Below, piece by piece: positions 8,657 through 17,689 of a DNA stretch of 64,000 nt. Positions within the stretch are counted from its first letter, which is position 1. Each line of letters begins with the position of its first letter. Both the position numbers and the translations under genes were made by a program. The stretch covers positions 1 to 64,000 of the forward strand of contig NZ_VFRQ01000013.1 of assembly GCF_006385705.1 (NCBI RefSeq), in the 5' to 3' direction. The notes below the pieces were generated by a model, which saw only the letters and a program-made list of their open reading frames with translations, ran no database searches and was not told the origin of the DNA. Source of the DNA: Pontibacter mangrovi. Its GTDB lineage: Bacteria; Bacteroidota; Bacteroidia; Cytophagales; Hymenobacteraceae.

Positions 8657-11600
8657 TTATATTCCTAAATTGATCCCGACTGATATAACCCGCTCCACAG
8701 GGTAAGGCGAGAAGGAGTTTTTATAGGTATTCCGGTCTGACCTGTTCTTATAAGGCGTCCAGAAGCCGGCGTTATCCAGCTGCACAAAGGCACTGGCCTG
8801 CTGCATGAAAAACTTCCCGGCAAGGTCCGACGGCAGGCTGTAGGCCAGGCTGATGTTCTGCAGCCGGAGGTTAGTCTTTTCATGGACAAAACGCGTGGAG
8901 TTGCGCATCGAGGACTGGCTAACGCCCCAAATGAGTTTTGGGGTAGTGGCCATGTCCCCCGGCCGCTGCCAGCGGTCCAGCTGGTTCTTAGACTGATTGT
9001 CATCCATATAGTAGAGCCCATCGGACTCGGCATTGCGCCGCAGGCTGCTGAAAGCATAGCCACCTACCGTGTAATTGAGCAGCACACTGAGCGAAAAATT
9101 CTTATAGCTGACCCGGTTGGTAATACCGCCGAAGAAATCCGGGTTGGCAGAGCCCACCGGTACCCGGTTGTTGACATCATACACCCGGGTCAGGTTACCG
9201 GCCGCATCGTACCAAAGGGGGGCGCCGTCCCTGGGGTCCACGCCTGCCCAGCGCACCAGGTACAAGGTGCTGGCATCCCGGCCCACCTGGCGGATGCTCG
9301 TCCCAAAGGACTTGTCATTCCCGTTGTAGAGCGCCAGGATCTTGTTGCGGTTATGCGCCAGGTTCACATCCGTGGTCCACTGCAGGTCTCTGTAATTGAT
9401 GTTGACCGTGGAGAGGGTAAACTCCACACCCGCGTTGCGCACCTTTCCAACGTTGCGGTAGATACGGGTCTGCCCTGACGCCCTGGTCACGTCCACCTTG
9501 TCAATCAGGTTCTCTGTGACGTTGCTATACACCTCCCCTTCCAGGTATATTCTGTCCCAGAAGCCGATCCGCACGCCGGTATTGAGCATGTAGGTGGTCT
9601 CCCAGCTAAAATCAGGATTTTCCCCGGTGGAGATCACAGCCCCCGGGCTGTTGTCATAAGCATAATTGGCTCCAAAGCTATAGAGCCCCTTGGCCGCATA
9701 GTTGCCGATGCGCGAATTACCGTTTGTGCCGTAGCTGGCTTTGAGCTTGAGGAAGTTCACCGTTTTGCTTTTCCAGAAGGGCTCATGGTGGAGGTTCCAC
9801 GAAGCCCCCGCCGAGGCGAAGTTGGCCCAGCGCACGTCATTCCCGAAGCGGGAGTTGCCGTCCCGCCGGAAATTCACCGTCACGTAATACCGGCGGTCCC
9901 AGTTGTAGGTCAGGTTGGAGAACATGGAAAGGGCGCTCTCCTCCTCGGCACTGCTGTTGGCCCGCTGCGTCTCATAGGGCGTATAGGTAATTTCCTTGAT
10001 CTGGTCGTTGGCAAAGTTATAGCCTGAGCCTGACAGGGAGGTGCGCTGGCCGTCCGAGGCCTCCGTGCCCAAGAGTGCATCCACTTGGTGTTTGCCAAAG
10101 GACTTGCTGTAGTTGAGCCGGTTAATGCTGATCCACTTCAAAAAAGTCGTCTGCGCCCTGTCGGCGTAGCCCATCGGGTTTCCTTCCAGGTCCCTGCCCG
10201 ACCAGTTCTTGCGCGAGGCATACTGATCTTCGCGGATACTGTAAAAATCAATCCCGTTACGGGACGTAAAGTCCAGCCCCTCTGCGATGACCAGCACAGC
10301 GCCCATGTTGCCGTTCACGGCAAACGTGTGCTGGTTGTGATCGTTCTGGGCCGCCTCAGCCAGCTTGTTAAACAGCTTGTTGCCTGTCACCGCATCACGC
10401 AGGGCAAAATCACCGTTGGCCTGATAGGGATTGATATTAGGTCGCGTGGTATAGTAGTAGTCCCCCGGCGTGAACAGCTTGTTCTTGTTATAGGAGCCCC
10501 CCATGCGAAAGTTCAGGTTGAGCCGCTTGCCGATCCGCTGGTCCAGGTTAATGCGGGTAGAGAGACGCTGGGTGCTGTTGGCCAGCATCGTTTTATCTTC
10601 CTTGTAGTAACCTGAGGAGATAAAGTACTTGGTCCGCTCATTCCCCCCGGTCAGCGAGAGGTTGTAGTCTGAGGTCTGCCCGGTACGGAAAAAGGCATCA
10701 TACCAGGAAGTGTTCACCGTGTCGACCTCTCCCCCATAGGGATAGGCCGCCGGGTCCAGCCCGCTGTTGGCATAGGCCTCGCGCGCCAGCTCCCGGAACT
10801 CATCGCCGGACAGCACCTGAAACTTTGTATCACTGATATGGTTTATGCCCTTGCGCACACGCACACTTAAACGGTCCTCTCCGCTCTTGCCCCGCTTGGT
10901 AGTGATCAAGACCACCCCGTTGGCCCCGTTGGCGCCGTAAATGGAGGTGGCCGCGGCGTCTTTCAGCACGGTGACCGACTCAATGTCACTGGGATTCAGG
11001 TAAGAAAGGGGGCTCACGCTCGCGCTCACACCGGGAATCAGGTTGGTGCTCCCCCCCGTGTACACCGGCACCCCGTCCACGATCCAAAGCGGCTCGTTGG
11101 AGGCGCTAAAGGAGGCTGCCCCCCGAATACGGGTCTGGTAGCGGGGACGGGCACTGCTCGCGTCATCACTCTGGACCTCAAACCGCAGGCCCGGCACCAC
11201 CCCTTCCAGGAGCTGGTCCACCCGGTCTGCCGGCCGGTATTTAAGCTTCTCGGCTGTCACAAACTCCACGCTGCCCACCAAATCCTCTTTTCGTTGCTGC
11301 GTTCCATAGCCGGTCACCACGACGGACTGCAACTGCACCAGATCGTCCCGCAACTGCACATTGATTTCTTTACGGGCCTTTACAGGCACCTGCTGCGGCA
11401 GCTTTCCCATGTAGGAGAAGACCAGCACGGCATCCTCTGAGGAGATGGCAAGCCTGTAGCGGCCCTCTTCATCTGTCACCGTTCCCTTACCGGTTCCTTT
11501 CACGGCCACGGTCACCCCGATCAGGGGCACGTTGTCCTCCTCGGCGTACACCTGCCCGCTAACCGTTCTTTCTACCTGCTTTTCCTTGGCTGGCTTGGTC

Positions 11601-11899
11601 AGGATGATGCGGTTCCCTTTTAATTGGTAGGTGATATGGAGCGAGCCGAACAGCTCGTCAAGGATCAGCGCCAGGGGCTGCCCCTGGTATTGCGTGGACA
11701 CCTGGGTATCAAGCGGCAAAAGGCTTGGGCTATAGGCAAAATCAACCCCATACTGTTCTTCCAGCGCAGCCAGTAGCTCCTCCAGGCTCACGTTGCCCAT
11801 GTCCAGGTAAATGGGTTGGCTCAAATGGCTTTGTCCCTGCACGGCCGTTACACTCAGGGAACACCCAAGCATCCATGTTAAGAGTAGACGTTTCATCAT
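8657..11899 (-). CDS. SusC/RagA family TonB-linked outer-membrane protein with N-terminal STN domain
   Basis: This 1080-residue receptor has a signal peptide ending AVQGQ and a secretin/TonB short N-terminal (STN) domain at about residues 30-85. A carboxypeptidase-regulatory-like domain covers about 110-195. The TonB plug starts near VVVTGYGTQQRKEDLVGSV and contains SVTVLKDAAATSIYGANGANG, the SusC-specific plug signature. The rest is the beta-barrel. The STN domain is the part that talks to a FecR anti-sigma factor, and the preceding two genes are exactly fecR and an ECF sigma gene. The start codon overlaps the FecR stop by 4 bp. Together they form a trans-envelope signalling system that induces the operon when substrate is bound. 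Confidence 0.96.
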   Translation of the reverse strand: MMKRLLLTWMLGCSLSVTAVQGQSHLSQPIYLDMGNVSLEELLAALEEQYGVDFAYSPSLLPLDTQVSTQYQGQPLALILDELFGSLHITYQLKGNRIILTKPAKEKQVERTVSGQVYAEEDNVPLIGVTVAVKGTGKGTVTDEEGRYRLAISSEDAVLVFSYMGKLPQQVPVKARKEINVQLRDDLVQLQSVVVTGYGTQQRKEDLVGSVEFVTAEKLKYRPADRVDQLLEGVVPGLRFEVQSDDASSARPRYQTRIRGAASFSASNEPLWIVDGVPVYTGGSTNLIPGVSASVSPLSYLNPSDIESVTVLKDAAATSIYGANGANGVVLITTKRGKSGEDRLSVRVRKGINHISDTKFQVLSGDEFRELAREAYANSGLDPAAYPYGGEVDTVNTSWYDAFFRTGQTSDYNLSLTGGNERTKYFISSGYYKEDKTMLANSTQRLSTRINLDQRIGKRLNLNFRMGGSYNKNKLFTPGDYYYTTRPNINPYQANGDFALRDAVTGNKLFNKLAEAAQNDHNQHTFAVNGNMGAVLVIAEGLDFTSRNGIDFYSIREDQYASRKNWSGRDLEGNPMGYADRAQTTFLKWISINRLNYSKSFGKHQVDALLGTEASDGQRTSLSGSGYNFANDQIKEITYTPYETQRANSSAEEESALSMFSNLTYNWDRRYYVTVNFRRDGNSRFGNDVRWANFASAGASWNLHHEPFWKSKTVNFLKLKASYGTNGNSRIGNYAAKGLYSFGANYAYDNSPGAVISTGENPDFSWETTYMLNTGVRIGFWDRIYLEGEVYSNVTENLIDKVDVTRASGQTRIYRNVGKVRNAGVEFTLSTVNINYRDLQWTTDVNLAHNRNKILALYNGNDKSFGTSIRQVGRDASTLYLVRWAGVDPRDGAPLWYDAAGNLTRVYDVNNRVPVGSANPDFFGGITNRVSYKNFSLSVLLNYTVGGYAFSSLRRNAESDGLYYMDDNQSKNQLDRWQRPGDMATTPKLIWGVSQSSMRNSTRFVHEKTNLRLQNISLAYSLPSDLAGKFFMQQASAFVQLDNAGFWTPYKNRSDRNTYKNSFSPYPVERVISVGINLGI

Positions 11900-12912
11900 A
11901 TGTCTTCATTACATCCGTTACCACTAAGTATATAGCTATCCCCACTTGCCTGCCAGGTCATGCGCAGCGACAGGGCGATCACATCCAGCACATCCGTCAG
12001 TTTTTCCTCCTGAAAGGAGGCTGTCAACAGGCATTGGCCGGCTTTGGGGTCCTGCAACACAATTTCCCGCTTATAGTGCTTGCGCAGCACCCGCAGCACC
12101 TGGTCTAGCCGCGTCTGCTCAAACACCAGGCGGCCGCTCCAGACGAGCTGATCGTGCGGCATCAGGGCGTTAAGTGTGATTTCTTCAGCTTGTTTTTTAA
12201 ACGTGATACTGTGCCCGGCCTGCACGATGGCAGGGGCGCCCAGCGGCTCTCCCTCCGGCGAAAGGGGCTGATACTGTACAGTCCCGGTCACGACAGCCAG
12301 GCTCTCCTGCCCTTGCCCGGGATAAGCCTGCAGGTCAAAGCTCGTCCCGACCACCTGCGTGACTGCAGCCTTGCTTTCAATCCGAAAAGGAAGCCGCTTG
12401 TCGGGGCGGACCTGAAAAAAGCCCTGGCCCTCCAGCGTCACGCTCCGATGCTCCTTGCCAAAGCCTTCCTTATAGGTAAGGGTACTATGCGCGTTGAGCA
12501 GCACCTGTGAGCTATCGGGCAACCAAATCGTTTCTTTTCCATCCGCCACCTGCACGCGGTGTACCTTTGGAGCCATCAGCCACCAGCCCACCAGGAGCAG
12601 GGCCAACACAGCAGCGGCTGCAAAGGCAGGTACACGCCATGTTATGCGACTGCTTTTTGCCGGCGCTTCCTTTCTTGTCAGTCGCGGAAGGAGCTCTTCC
12701 CAGGAGCGGTTGACATCAATCTGCTGCGCCCACACCGGCGGATGCGGCGACAGGGCGCGCTGATACGCTTGAAACAGGCGTTCGTTCGCAGGCGAGGCCT
12801 TCCGCCAGGCCTGCAGGGCCGCCAAGGTTTCAGCATCCGCTTCTCCGGAAAACCAGGCTTCCAGGTAAGCAGGCCACCTCTCTTCTTCAGGTATATGAGT
12901 GTTTAGGTCCAA
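11896..12912 (-). CDS. FecR family anti-sigma factor
   Basis: The protein has 338 residues. A cytoplasmic sigma-binding part covers about residues 1-90. One transmembrane helix follows at about 94-113 (FAAAAVLALLLVGWWLM). A periplasmic FecR domain covers about 115-215, with the landmarks LPDSSQVLLNAHSTLTY, EGQGFFQV and VGTSFDLQAY. The C-terminal part, about 260-335, is the DUF4974/STN-like domain with VLRVLRKHYKREIVL. In this family the protein holds its ECF sigma factor inactive until the outer-membrane receptor signals. It sits between the sigma gene (155 bp upstream) and susC, which it overlaps by 4 bp. Confidence 0.95.
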   Translation of the reverse strand: MDLNTHIPEEERWPAYLEAWFSGEADAETLAALQAWRKASPANERLFQAYQRALSPHPPVWAQQIDVNRSWEELLPRLTRKEAPAKSSRITWRVPAFAAAAVLALLLVGWWLMAPKVHRVQVADGKETIWLPDSSQVLLNAHSTLTYKEGFGKEHRSVTLEGQGFFQVRPDKRLPFRIESKAAVTQVVGTSFDLQAYPGQGQESLAVVTGTVQYQPLSPEGEPLGAPAIVQAGHSITFKKQAEEITLNALMPHDQLVWSGRLVFEQTRLDQVLRVLRKHYKREIVLQDPKAGQCLLTASFQEEKLTDVLDVIALSLRMTWQASGDSYILSGNGCNEDI

Positions 12913-13067
12913 TGTATAAGGGTTTCACATAATAGACGCGCGCCTACGCAAAGCGGAGTAAAAAAGTTTTGCTTTTTTTTCACCCCCAGGCGTGGGGGAG
13001 CTAAATAGACAAAAAAACCAGCTTTCTTAAGAAACCGAGGCGGTTAAGGGGGGAATGTAAACGAAAA

Positions 13068-13640
13068 TTATTTAAGCAACCAGACGAGCAGAAGCAGCTT
13101 TTCAACCAGCGGCAAGAGCTCTTCCCGGATCTTCCGGAGCGCGATCACCCGCTGCTTTTTTACTGTCAGGGGAGAAATTTGAAGGTATGCGGCAATGTCC
13201 TCCTTGCTGTAGCCCTCCAGGTAACTCATCTCAAAGATCTGGCGGCACTTGGCAGGCAGTTTGGCAGCAGCCTTTTTGACCATCGGGGTTAGCTGCTCGG
13301 ACAAGGTACGCTCCTCCTCCTCCTGCGCATCGTGCAGCTCGGGTGTGTGCAGCTCCTGCCTGTACTTTCTGATATAGTCCAGTGCCGTGTGACGGACAGT
13401 CTGATATAAATAGGCTGAGGGGGCGGTGACATGTAGCAGCGCGTGGCGATTCTCCCAGATTTTGCAAAACGCCTCCTGCACCAACTGCCCGGCCAGGTCT
13501 TTGTCCTGCGTGATGCCTTCGCAGAAAATCACCATTTTAACAAAATGCTCCTTGTAAAAGCCTTCAAACCCTTTCAGGTCTTCCCAAGGCAATATTTTCA
13601 GCTGCCTTACCTCTTCAGCCCCAGGCATCGCTGTACTCAT
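13068..13640 (-). CDS. ECF RNA polymerase sigma factor, FecI/Bacteroidetes type
   Basis: The 190-residue protein has sigma region 2 at about residues 25-95 (FVKMVIFCEGITQDKDLAGQ, followed by an EAFCKIWENR segment) and region 4 at about 130-180 (CRQIFEMSYLEGYSKEDIAA, then LQISPLTVKKQ). The C-terminus is unusually leucine-rich (LVEKLLLLVWLLK). It directs polymerase to its own target promoters once released by FecR, which is encoded just downstream. This is the first gene of the operon. I see no convincing housekeeping promoter in the 100 bases upstream, so it may be weakly expressed or self-activated. Confidence 0.95.
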   Translation of the reverse strand: MSTAMPGAEEVRQLKILPWEDLKGFEGFYKEHFVKMVIFCEGITQDKDLAGQLVQEAFCKIWENRHALLHVTAPSAYLYQTVRHTALDYIRKYRQELHTPELHDAQEEEERTLSEQLTPMVKKAAAKLPAKCRQIFEMSYLEGYSKEDIAAYLQISPLTVKKQRVIALRKIREELLPLVEKLLLLVWLLK

Positions 13641-13908
13641 AGGTATTCTACTCTTAAATGACGTTTGAAGAATTTATAATACAGCAAAAGCCACGCAAAT
13701 GCAAAGCCACGAGGTAATTAAATCAAAAAAACCTGACCAGGTACATGGCATCACCGTCTGCCATTCATAAAAATAGTTCTATCTACAGCGAAACCCGGCG
13801 CCCCTGTTCCCTTGCCCGCTGTTTAAAAGATATAGCGGCTTTCCCCTTAAGCGAGCGTCGCATGTTTACGGCTGCACCCACCACCAAGCAAGGAGGGCTG
13901 AACCTAAA
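13641..13908. other. Intergenic region upstream of the ECF sigma gene
   Basis: No gene is seen. It should contain the sigma gene's promoter on the minus strand. The terminator-like hairpin at 13909-13941 separates it from the phosphoesterase locus. Confidence 0.4.
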
Positions 13909-13941
13909 GAAGGCGCCGCTGGTACATGCCAGGGCGCCTTC
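13909..13941 (-). terminator. Strong hairpin, likely terminator of the phosphoesterase/polyol locus
   Basis: GAAGGCGCC at 13909-13917 pairs perfectly with GGCGCCTTC at 13933-13941. An inner stem of CTGG and CCAG encloses the loop TACATG, with a one-base bulge. On the minus strand it is followed by TTTAGGTT, a partial U tract. It lies 58 bases beyond the stop codon of the 53-codon frame at 14000-14161. Confidence 0.65.
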
Positions 13942-13999
13942 GCAATAGTAGGCTTTCAAAGCATTGGAACCGGGCCGTCCCAACACCATTCTGACTTTA

Positions 14000-14161
14000 T
14001 CACGGGTAGTCTTTCGGCGTCTCCACCGCCAGCACACATAAGGTACCGCCGTGCAGGCTGCCAACTTCCAGCACCCTGTCCTGTATGCCGGTCACCGCGT
14101 CCTCGGCCGAGGAAAACGTGGTGACGCCGGATATGGCGGTAATTTTGTAGCTCCCGCACAT
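14000..14161 (-). CDS. Small hypothetical protein (53 aa)
   Basis: A short frame begins MCGSYKITAISGVTTFSSAE and ends LCVLAVETPKDYP. It has good amino-acid composition with alternating hydrophobic and polar residues, suggesting a small alpha/beta fold. I do not recognise a family. There is no obvious ribosome binding site and a stop codon lies a few codons upstream, so it could be an intact small gene or the tail of a decayed longer gene. In favour of a gene, a strong hairpin follows at 13909-13941 on the same strand. It lies 228 bp downstream of the PafA-like phosphatase gene. Confidence 0.4.
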   Translation of the reverse strand: MCGSYKITAISGVTTFSSAEDAVTGIQDRVLEVGSLHGGTLCVLAVETPKDYP

Positions 14162-14389
14162 TCTGTGACCGTGTCATGCATGAACTTGGCAGGGGCTCGG
14201 CATCTAAACAGTAATCAGGAAGCCTATCCCCCTACAGTGAAATAAGGCGCTGAGGTGAAACCCGAGCACATAGCATCTCTCCGCTGGAGAAGCGCTGTGT
14301 TGCCCGAGGCACCGTGCGACTGAGCCGGGATTTGCCCCCAACCTACCGGTACGCTGCTCCCCCTGACGAAAGCTCCATCCCCCATTGTC

Positions 14390-16057
14390 TCAGGGCAGCA
14401 CTTCCAGGATCGGCTCCCCGTCAGCTCCGCTGGGCAGCATGATATCGAGCATGAATGAAAGCGTGGGGGCAATGTCGGTGATGCTTTGTTTCCGGGCAGA
14501 GGAGCCGGGCTTTATGCGCCACCCGTACCATAGCAGGGGAACATGCGTGTCATAGTTATAGCCCGTGCCGTGGGTAGTGCCTACCTTGCCGCCGTCCAGC
14601 CAGCCTGGCTCCAGCACCAGGAAGACATCGCCGGACCTTTTGTAGTGGTACCCCTTCTGCAGCAGGCGAGGGTTTCCCGCAGGGTAGCCCCGCTGCTGCA
14701 GCTCCCCGCCTGTGTACACGGCCATCACCCCGTCCATCTCCCGCAGGAAGCCGGCAAGCTTCTGCTGTACCTCGTGTAAATCCAGGCCGTTTTCCCGTAC
14801 AACAGCACGGTTGAGGTATACCTGCTGGTTCGTTACATATGCCACCAGGCCCTCTACGCCGTAGGCTTTCCGTAGAAAATCCTCCGCAGGCCCCCTCATG
14901 CCTTTCTGGCTGAAATAACCTGCCGGCACCTTCCTGTCAGTCAGGTAGCGGGGCACCTCTGCCGCCGCATGGTCAGCCGTCAGGAACACGGCGTAGGCTC
15001 CCTGTCCCACCGTGTGGTCCAGGTAGGCGAGCAGGTGCTCCAGGTCGCGGTCCAGCCGCAGGTACATGTCCTGAACCTCCACTGAACGGGGACCGAAGCT
15101 ATGCCCCAGGATATCAGTGGAGGAGTAGCTCAGCGCCAGGAGGTCCGGCACCTCGTCCTGCCCCATCCCTTCGCCGGCCACGGCGGCCATTGCCAGCTCC
15201 GTCACCATGGTGTTGGCGTAGGGAGTGTAGGTCAGCAGGCCATAGCCCCCGTTCGCCTTCCCCAGTTCCCTGAGGTCATAGGGAAAAACAGCGGACTGCT
15301 TTCCCTGAAACACCCGCTCATAGGGCGTCTCGTCAGGGCCTTCATAGGCTGTCAGCGGCAACAGCGTATGCCAGGTGCTGTCCATGTACTGCTGGGGCAG
15401 CTGGCGCGCATTAAAATGGTTCACCCACTCAGGCAGCGCCTCCATGTAATAGGTGCTGCTGATGAAGCGGCCCTCTTTGCTGTCAAACCAGTAGGCACCG
15501 TCTGCCAGATGCCCTGCGGGCATGATGGCGCCGCGGTCTTTGACGGCAACGCCCACCACCTTGCCCTGGCCGTTGGTGGACAGCTTGAGCGCGTCCGAGA
15601 TATTGGTGGCCAGCAGGTTCCGGGGCGACCTCTTGCCGGCGCCCGTCTCACTTCCCACTGGCTTCACCAGCGTGTCCTCAGCGCAGTACAAGGCCCGGCC
15701 CAGCTCCCGGCTGTACCAGGAGTTGGCCACGATGCCGTGCACGGCAGGCGTCGTGCCGGCATACACCGAAGCGTGGCCCGGCCCTGTCACGGTGGGTACG
15801 TAGTTGTAGTGGGTGTTGCGGTTGTAATATCCCTTTGTCATCAGCCGCCGGAAGCCTCCCGCGCCGAACTGCGCGTAAAAGCGCTGCAGGTAATCGGGCC
15901 GGAACTGGTCAATGATGATCCCTACGACCAGCTTGGGCCTGTCGGTATAGGAAGATTGGTTTTGGGGTGGGGACGGCAGGCCGGCCACTGGCTGCTGTGA
16001 ACGGCAGGCCGTCAACAGCAATAGCGCCATTCCGGCTGCCTGAAGAGAATTTCTCAT
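14390..16057 (-). CDS. PafA-like alkaline phosphatase superfamily phosphoesterase
   Basis: This 555-residue protein has a lipoprotein-type signal (ALLLLTACRS at residues 11-20), so it acts in the periplasm or on the surface. Alkaline phosphatase superfamily features are visible: the first metal ligand Asp50 in VVGIIIDQ; the TVTGPGH segment at residues 89-95 that carries the nucleophilic threonine; the FLTADHAAAEVP metal motif; and GYNYDTHVPLLWYG with a metal-binding histidine. The pattern and length match the Bacteroidota PafA group, which removes phosphate from many monoesters without regulation by phosphate. It follows the GDPD gene by 71 bp, so it can dephosphorylate the monoesters released by the GDPD and other diesterases. 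Some relatives are diesterases or sulfatases. Confidence 0.9.
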   Translation of the reverse strand: MRNSLQAAGMALLLLTACRSQQPVAGLPSPPQNQSSYTDRPKLVVGIIIDQFRPDYLQRFYAQFGAGGFRRLMTKGYYNRNTHYNYVPTVTGPGHASVYAGTTPAVHGIVANSWYSRELGRALYCAEDTLVKPVGSETGAGKRSPRNLLATNISDALKLSTNGQGKVVGVAVKDRGAIMPAGHLADGAYWFDSKEGRFISSTYYMEALPEWVNHFNARQLPQQYMDSTWHTLLPLTAYEGPDETPYERVFQGKQSAVFPYDLRELGKANGGYGLLTYTPYANTMVTELAMAAVAGEGMGQDEVPDLLALSYSSTDILGHSFGPRSVEVQDMYLRLDRDLEHLLAYLDHTVGQGAYAVFLTADHAAAEVPRYLTDRKVPAGYFSQKGMRGPAEDFLRKAYGVEGLVAYVTNQQVYLNRAVVRENGLDLHEVQQKLAGFLREMDGVMAVYTGGELQQRGYPAGNPRLLQKGYHYKRSGDVFLVLEPGWLDGGKVGTTHGTGYNYDTHVPLLWYGWRIKPGSSARKQSITDIAPTLSFMLDIMLPSGADGEPILEVLP

Positions 16058-16128
16058 GTACTTGTTTGTTAAACGGCCGCTTCTACGGGCACAAAAGCGG
16101 CGCTGCAGGCACTATGGTGCCCGCCATA

Positions 16129-17070
16129 TCAATAAAATTTAAAAAACTTATGTTTAGCACTCGTTGCCGGCACGAGCGCCTTGACACTTGCAGCAGCCTC
16201 CACTGGTAAATCAGTTTCAAGGATGTCGGCGCCCCCTGTGAAGATTTCCTGATAAGCCTTTCGGCGCTCCACTGGATTGGAAAGCCTATCATAGGTGGAG
16301 GCGGCAGAAATCATGCACATGACGCCCCGTGCGTGCAGCAAGTCATACATTTCCTTGTTTTCAGGCTTGTTCTCTGGCCCGATATAAGCAATCATGTGAC
16401 TCCATGGCACGCCTGCCCGCTCATACTCTTGCAGTGCCTCCTTCGTTTTGACGAAGGCAGAAAACATTAACTCGGGGTTTCGCTGAAAATAGAATTTGGC
16501 TTGAGCGGCGTTGTGAACCGTCACCATCACATGTCCCGCTGCCTTGTGTTTCTCAAGAAGGGCCGCTGTCATCTCCAGGGGCACGTCTTTCTTGTCCAGG
16601 TTCAGGATAGTCTTTCCCCTGCTCCACGCGATCACCTCCTCTAAGGTGGGGATACGGTGTTCGGTTATATTCCCCTCACGGTCTTTGAGGCGCAGTTGCT
16701 GTAATTCAGCCCAGGTATAGTCCGACACCTTCCCGCTGCCTGTCGTTGTACGGTCTAGCGTGGCATCGTGCATCAGCACGATAACGCTGTCTTTTGTTAA
16801 ACGCGGATCCACTTCAAAAAAGGCAGGTGTATGGCGCAATGTGTTTTTGAAAGTGGCGAGGCTGTTTTCCGGATACCCCTCTGTCCCGCCACGGTGCCCG
16901 CTGATCAGAGGCACGCCCTGCCCGGAAAAGTGGAAGAACTCCCGCAGCGCACCACTGCTCTTCACTCGCAGCGTGTTCAGCTGCGGGCTTCTGTCAACTT
17001 TAGAAGCAGCGCAGGAAAAAAACGCAAGGCAAATCCCTATCAACAGCCAGGAAGGTCTCAGTTGCATCAT
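16129..17070 (-). CDS. Glycerophosphodiester phosphodiesterase (GDPD) family lipoprotein
   Basis: The 313-residue product carries a lipoprotein signal (CLAFFSCAASK). The GDPD barrel shows the catalytic and metal-binding sequence GHRGGTEGYPENS, then FFEVDPRLTKDSVIVLMHDA with its Glu-x-Asp and second His, and LDRTTTGSGKVSDYTW. The C-terminal strand GGADILETDLP matches the family. GDPD enzymes cut glycerophosphodiesters to an alcohol and glycerol phosphate; relatives also degrade glycerol-phosphate teichoic acid. It is exported, and it lies 19 bp after a histidine phosphatase gene and upstream of the PafA-like phosphatase. This supports stepwise diester then monoester hydrolysis outside the inner membrane. 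Confidence 0.93.
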   Translation of the reverse strand: MMQLRPSWLLIGICLAFFSCAASKVDRSPQLNTLRVKSSGALREFFHFSGQGVPLISGHRGGTEGYPENSLATFKNTLRHTPAFFEVDPRLTKDSVIVLMHDATLDRTTTGSGKVSDYTWAELQQLRLKDREGNITEHRIPTLEEVIAWSRGKTILNLDKKDVPLEMTAALLEKHKAAGHVMVTVHNAAQAKFYFQRNPELMFSAFVKTKEALQEYERAGVPWSHMIAYIGPENKPENKEMYDLLHARGVMCMISAASTYDRLSNPVERRKAYQEIFTGGADILETDLPVEAAASVKALVPATSAKHKFFKFY

Positions 17071-17089
17071 CTATCTCCTTTGGGTAGGC

Positions 17090-17689
17090 CTACAAATAAC
17101 TATTAAGCCGCTTTAAGGTCAGCTCTCCCAGGCTATCCAAGGTAAAATGCGTCACCGAGGAGTTATCCAGTTCCAGCTTTCTATAGTGCCTTAGCGGCAT
17201 TCCGAGCTTATGTGCCAGATACAAACGGTTTACGCCATTATGCGCCACTACCAGCACATTCCCATCAGGGTGCCGTTGAACCAGTTCCCTGAAAAACGCA
17301 TCGACACGGTTTACGACAGCCCAACCGGTTTCACCGCTTCCCCCGGCGCGGCTCTGGCCCGGGTCCTTCATCCACTCGGACCATAGCCGCTCGTTTTCGG
17401 CCATAAACGCTTCTTTTGTTTTACCTTCCCAAGTGCCAAAATCCACTTCAATCAAGCGCGCATCTGTCACCACCTCTTTCCCACCGCTGGCCAGGTGCGC
17501 CGTTTGGCTGGCTCGCTGCAGCGGGGAGGCATAAACAGCTACAAAAGGGACGGTTTTCAACTGCTGGCTTACGGCTTCTGCCTGGGCCAGGCCTGTGGCT
17601 GTCAAGGGTAAATCTGTGCGCCCGCAATACCTGTTGCCATCGGCATTCCAGGCCGTTTGCCCATGGCGCAATAAGTAAACATTAAGCAT
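17090..17689 (-). CDS. Histidine phosphatase family protein (phosphoglycerate mutase-like)
   Basis: A 199-residue cytosolic protein with the RHG motif LLRHGQTAWN at residues 6-15, where the histidine is phosphorylated during catalysis. The proton-donor region is EVDFGTWEG, and the second catalytic histidine is in VLVVAHNGVNR. Length and pattern match CobC/GpmB-like small-molecule phosphatases. Its start overlaps the end of the FGGY kinase gene by 8 bp, so the two are translationally coupled. A phosphatase coupled to a sugar kinase is curious: it may remove phosphate from a dead-end sugar phosphate or control its level. The true substrate is unknown. Confidence 0.9.
   Translation of the reverse strand: MLNVYLLRHGQTAWNADGNRYCGRTDLPLTATGLAQAEAVSQQLKTVPFVAVYASPLQRASQTAHLASGGKEVVTDARLIEVDFGTWEGKTKEAFMAENERLWSEWMKDPGQSRAGGSGETGWAVVNRVDAFFRELVQRHPDGNVLVVAHNGVNRLYLAHKLGMPLRHYRKLELDNSSVTHFTLDSLGELTLKRLNSYL

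Noticed and set aside
12980..13010. CCCCCA/TGGGGG hairpin upstream of FecR as a terminator
   Set aside because: The T run precedes it on the plus strand. On the minus strand, the direction of the operon, it is followed by A residues, so it does not look like an intrinsic terminator.
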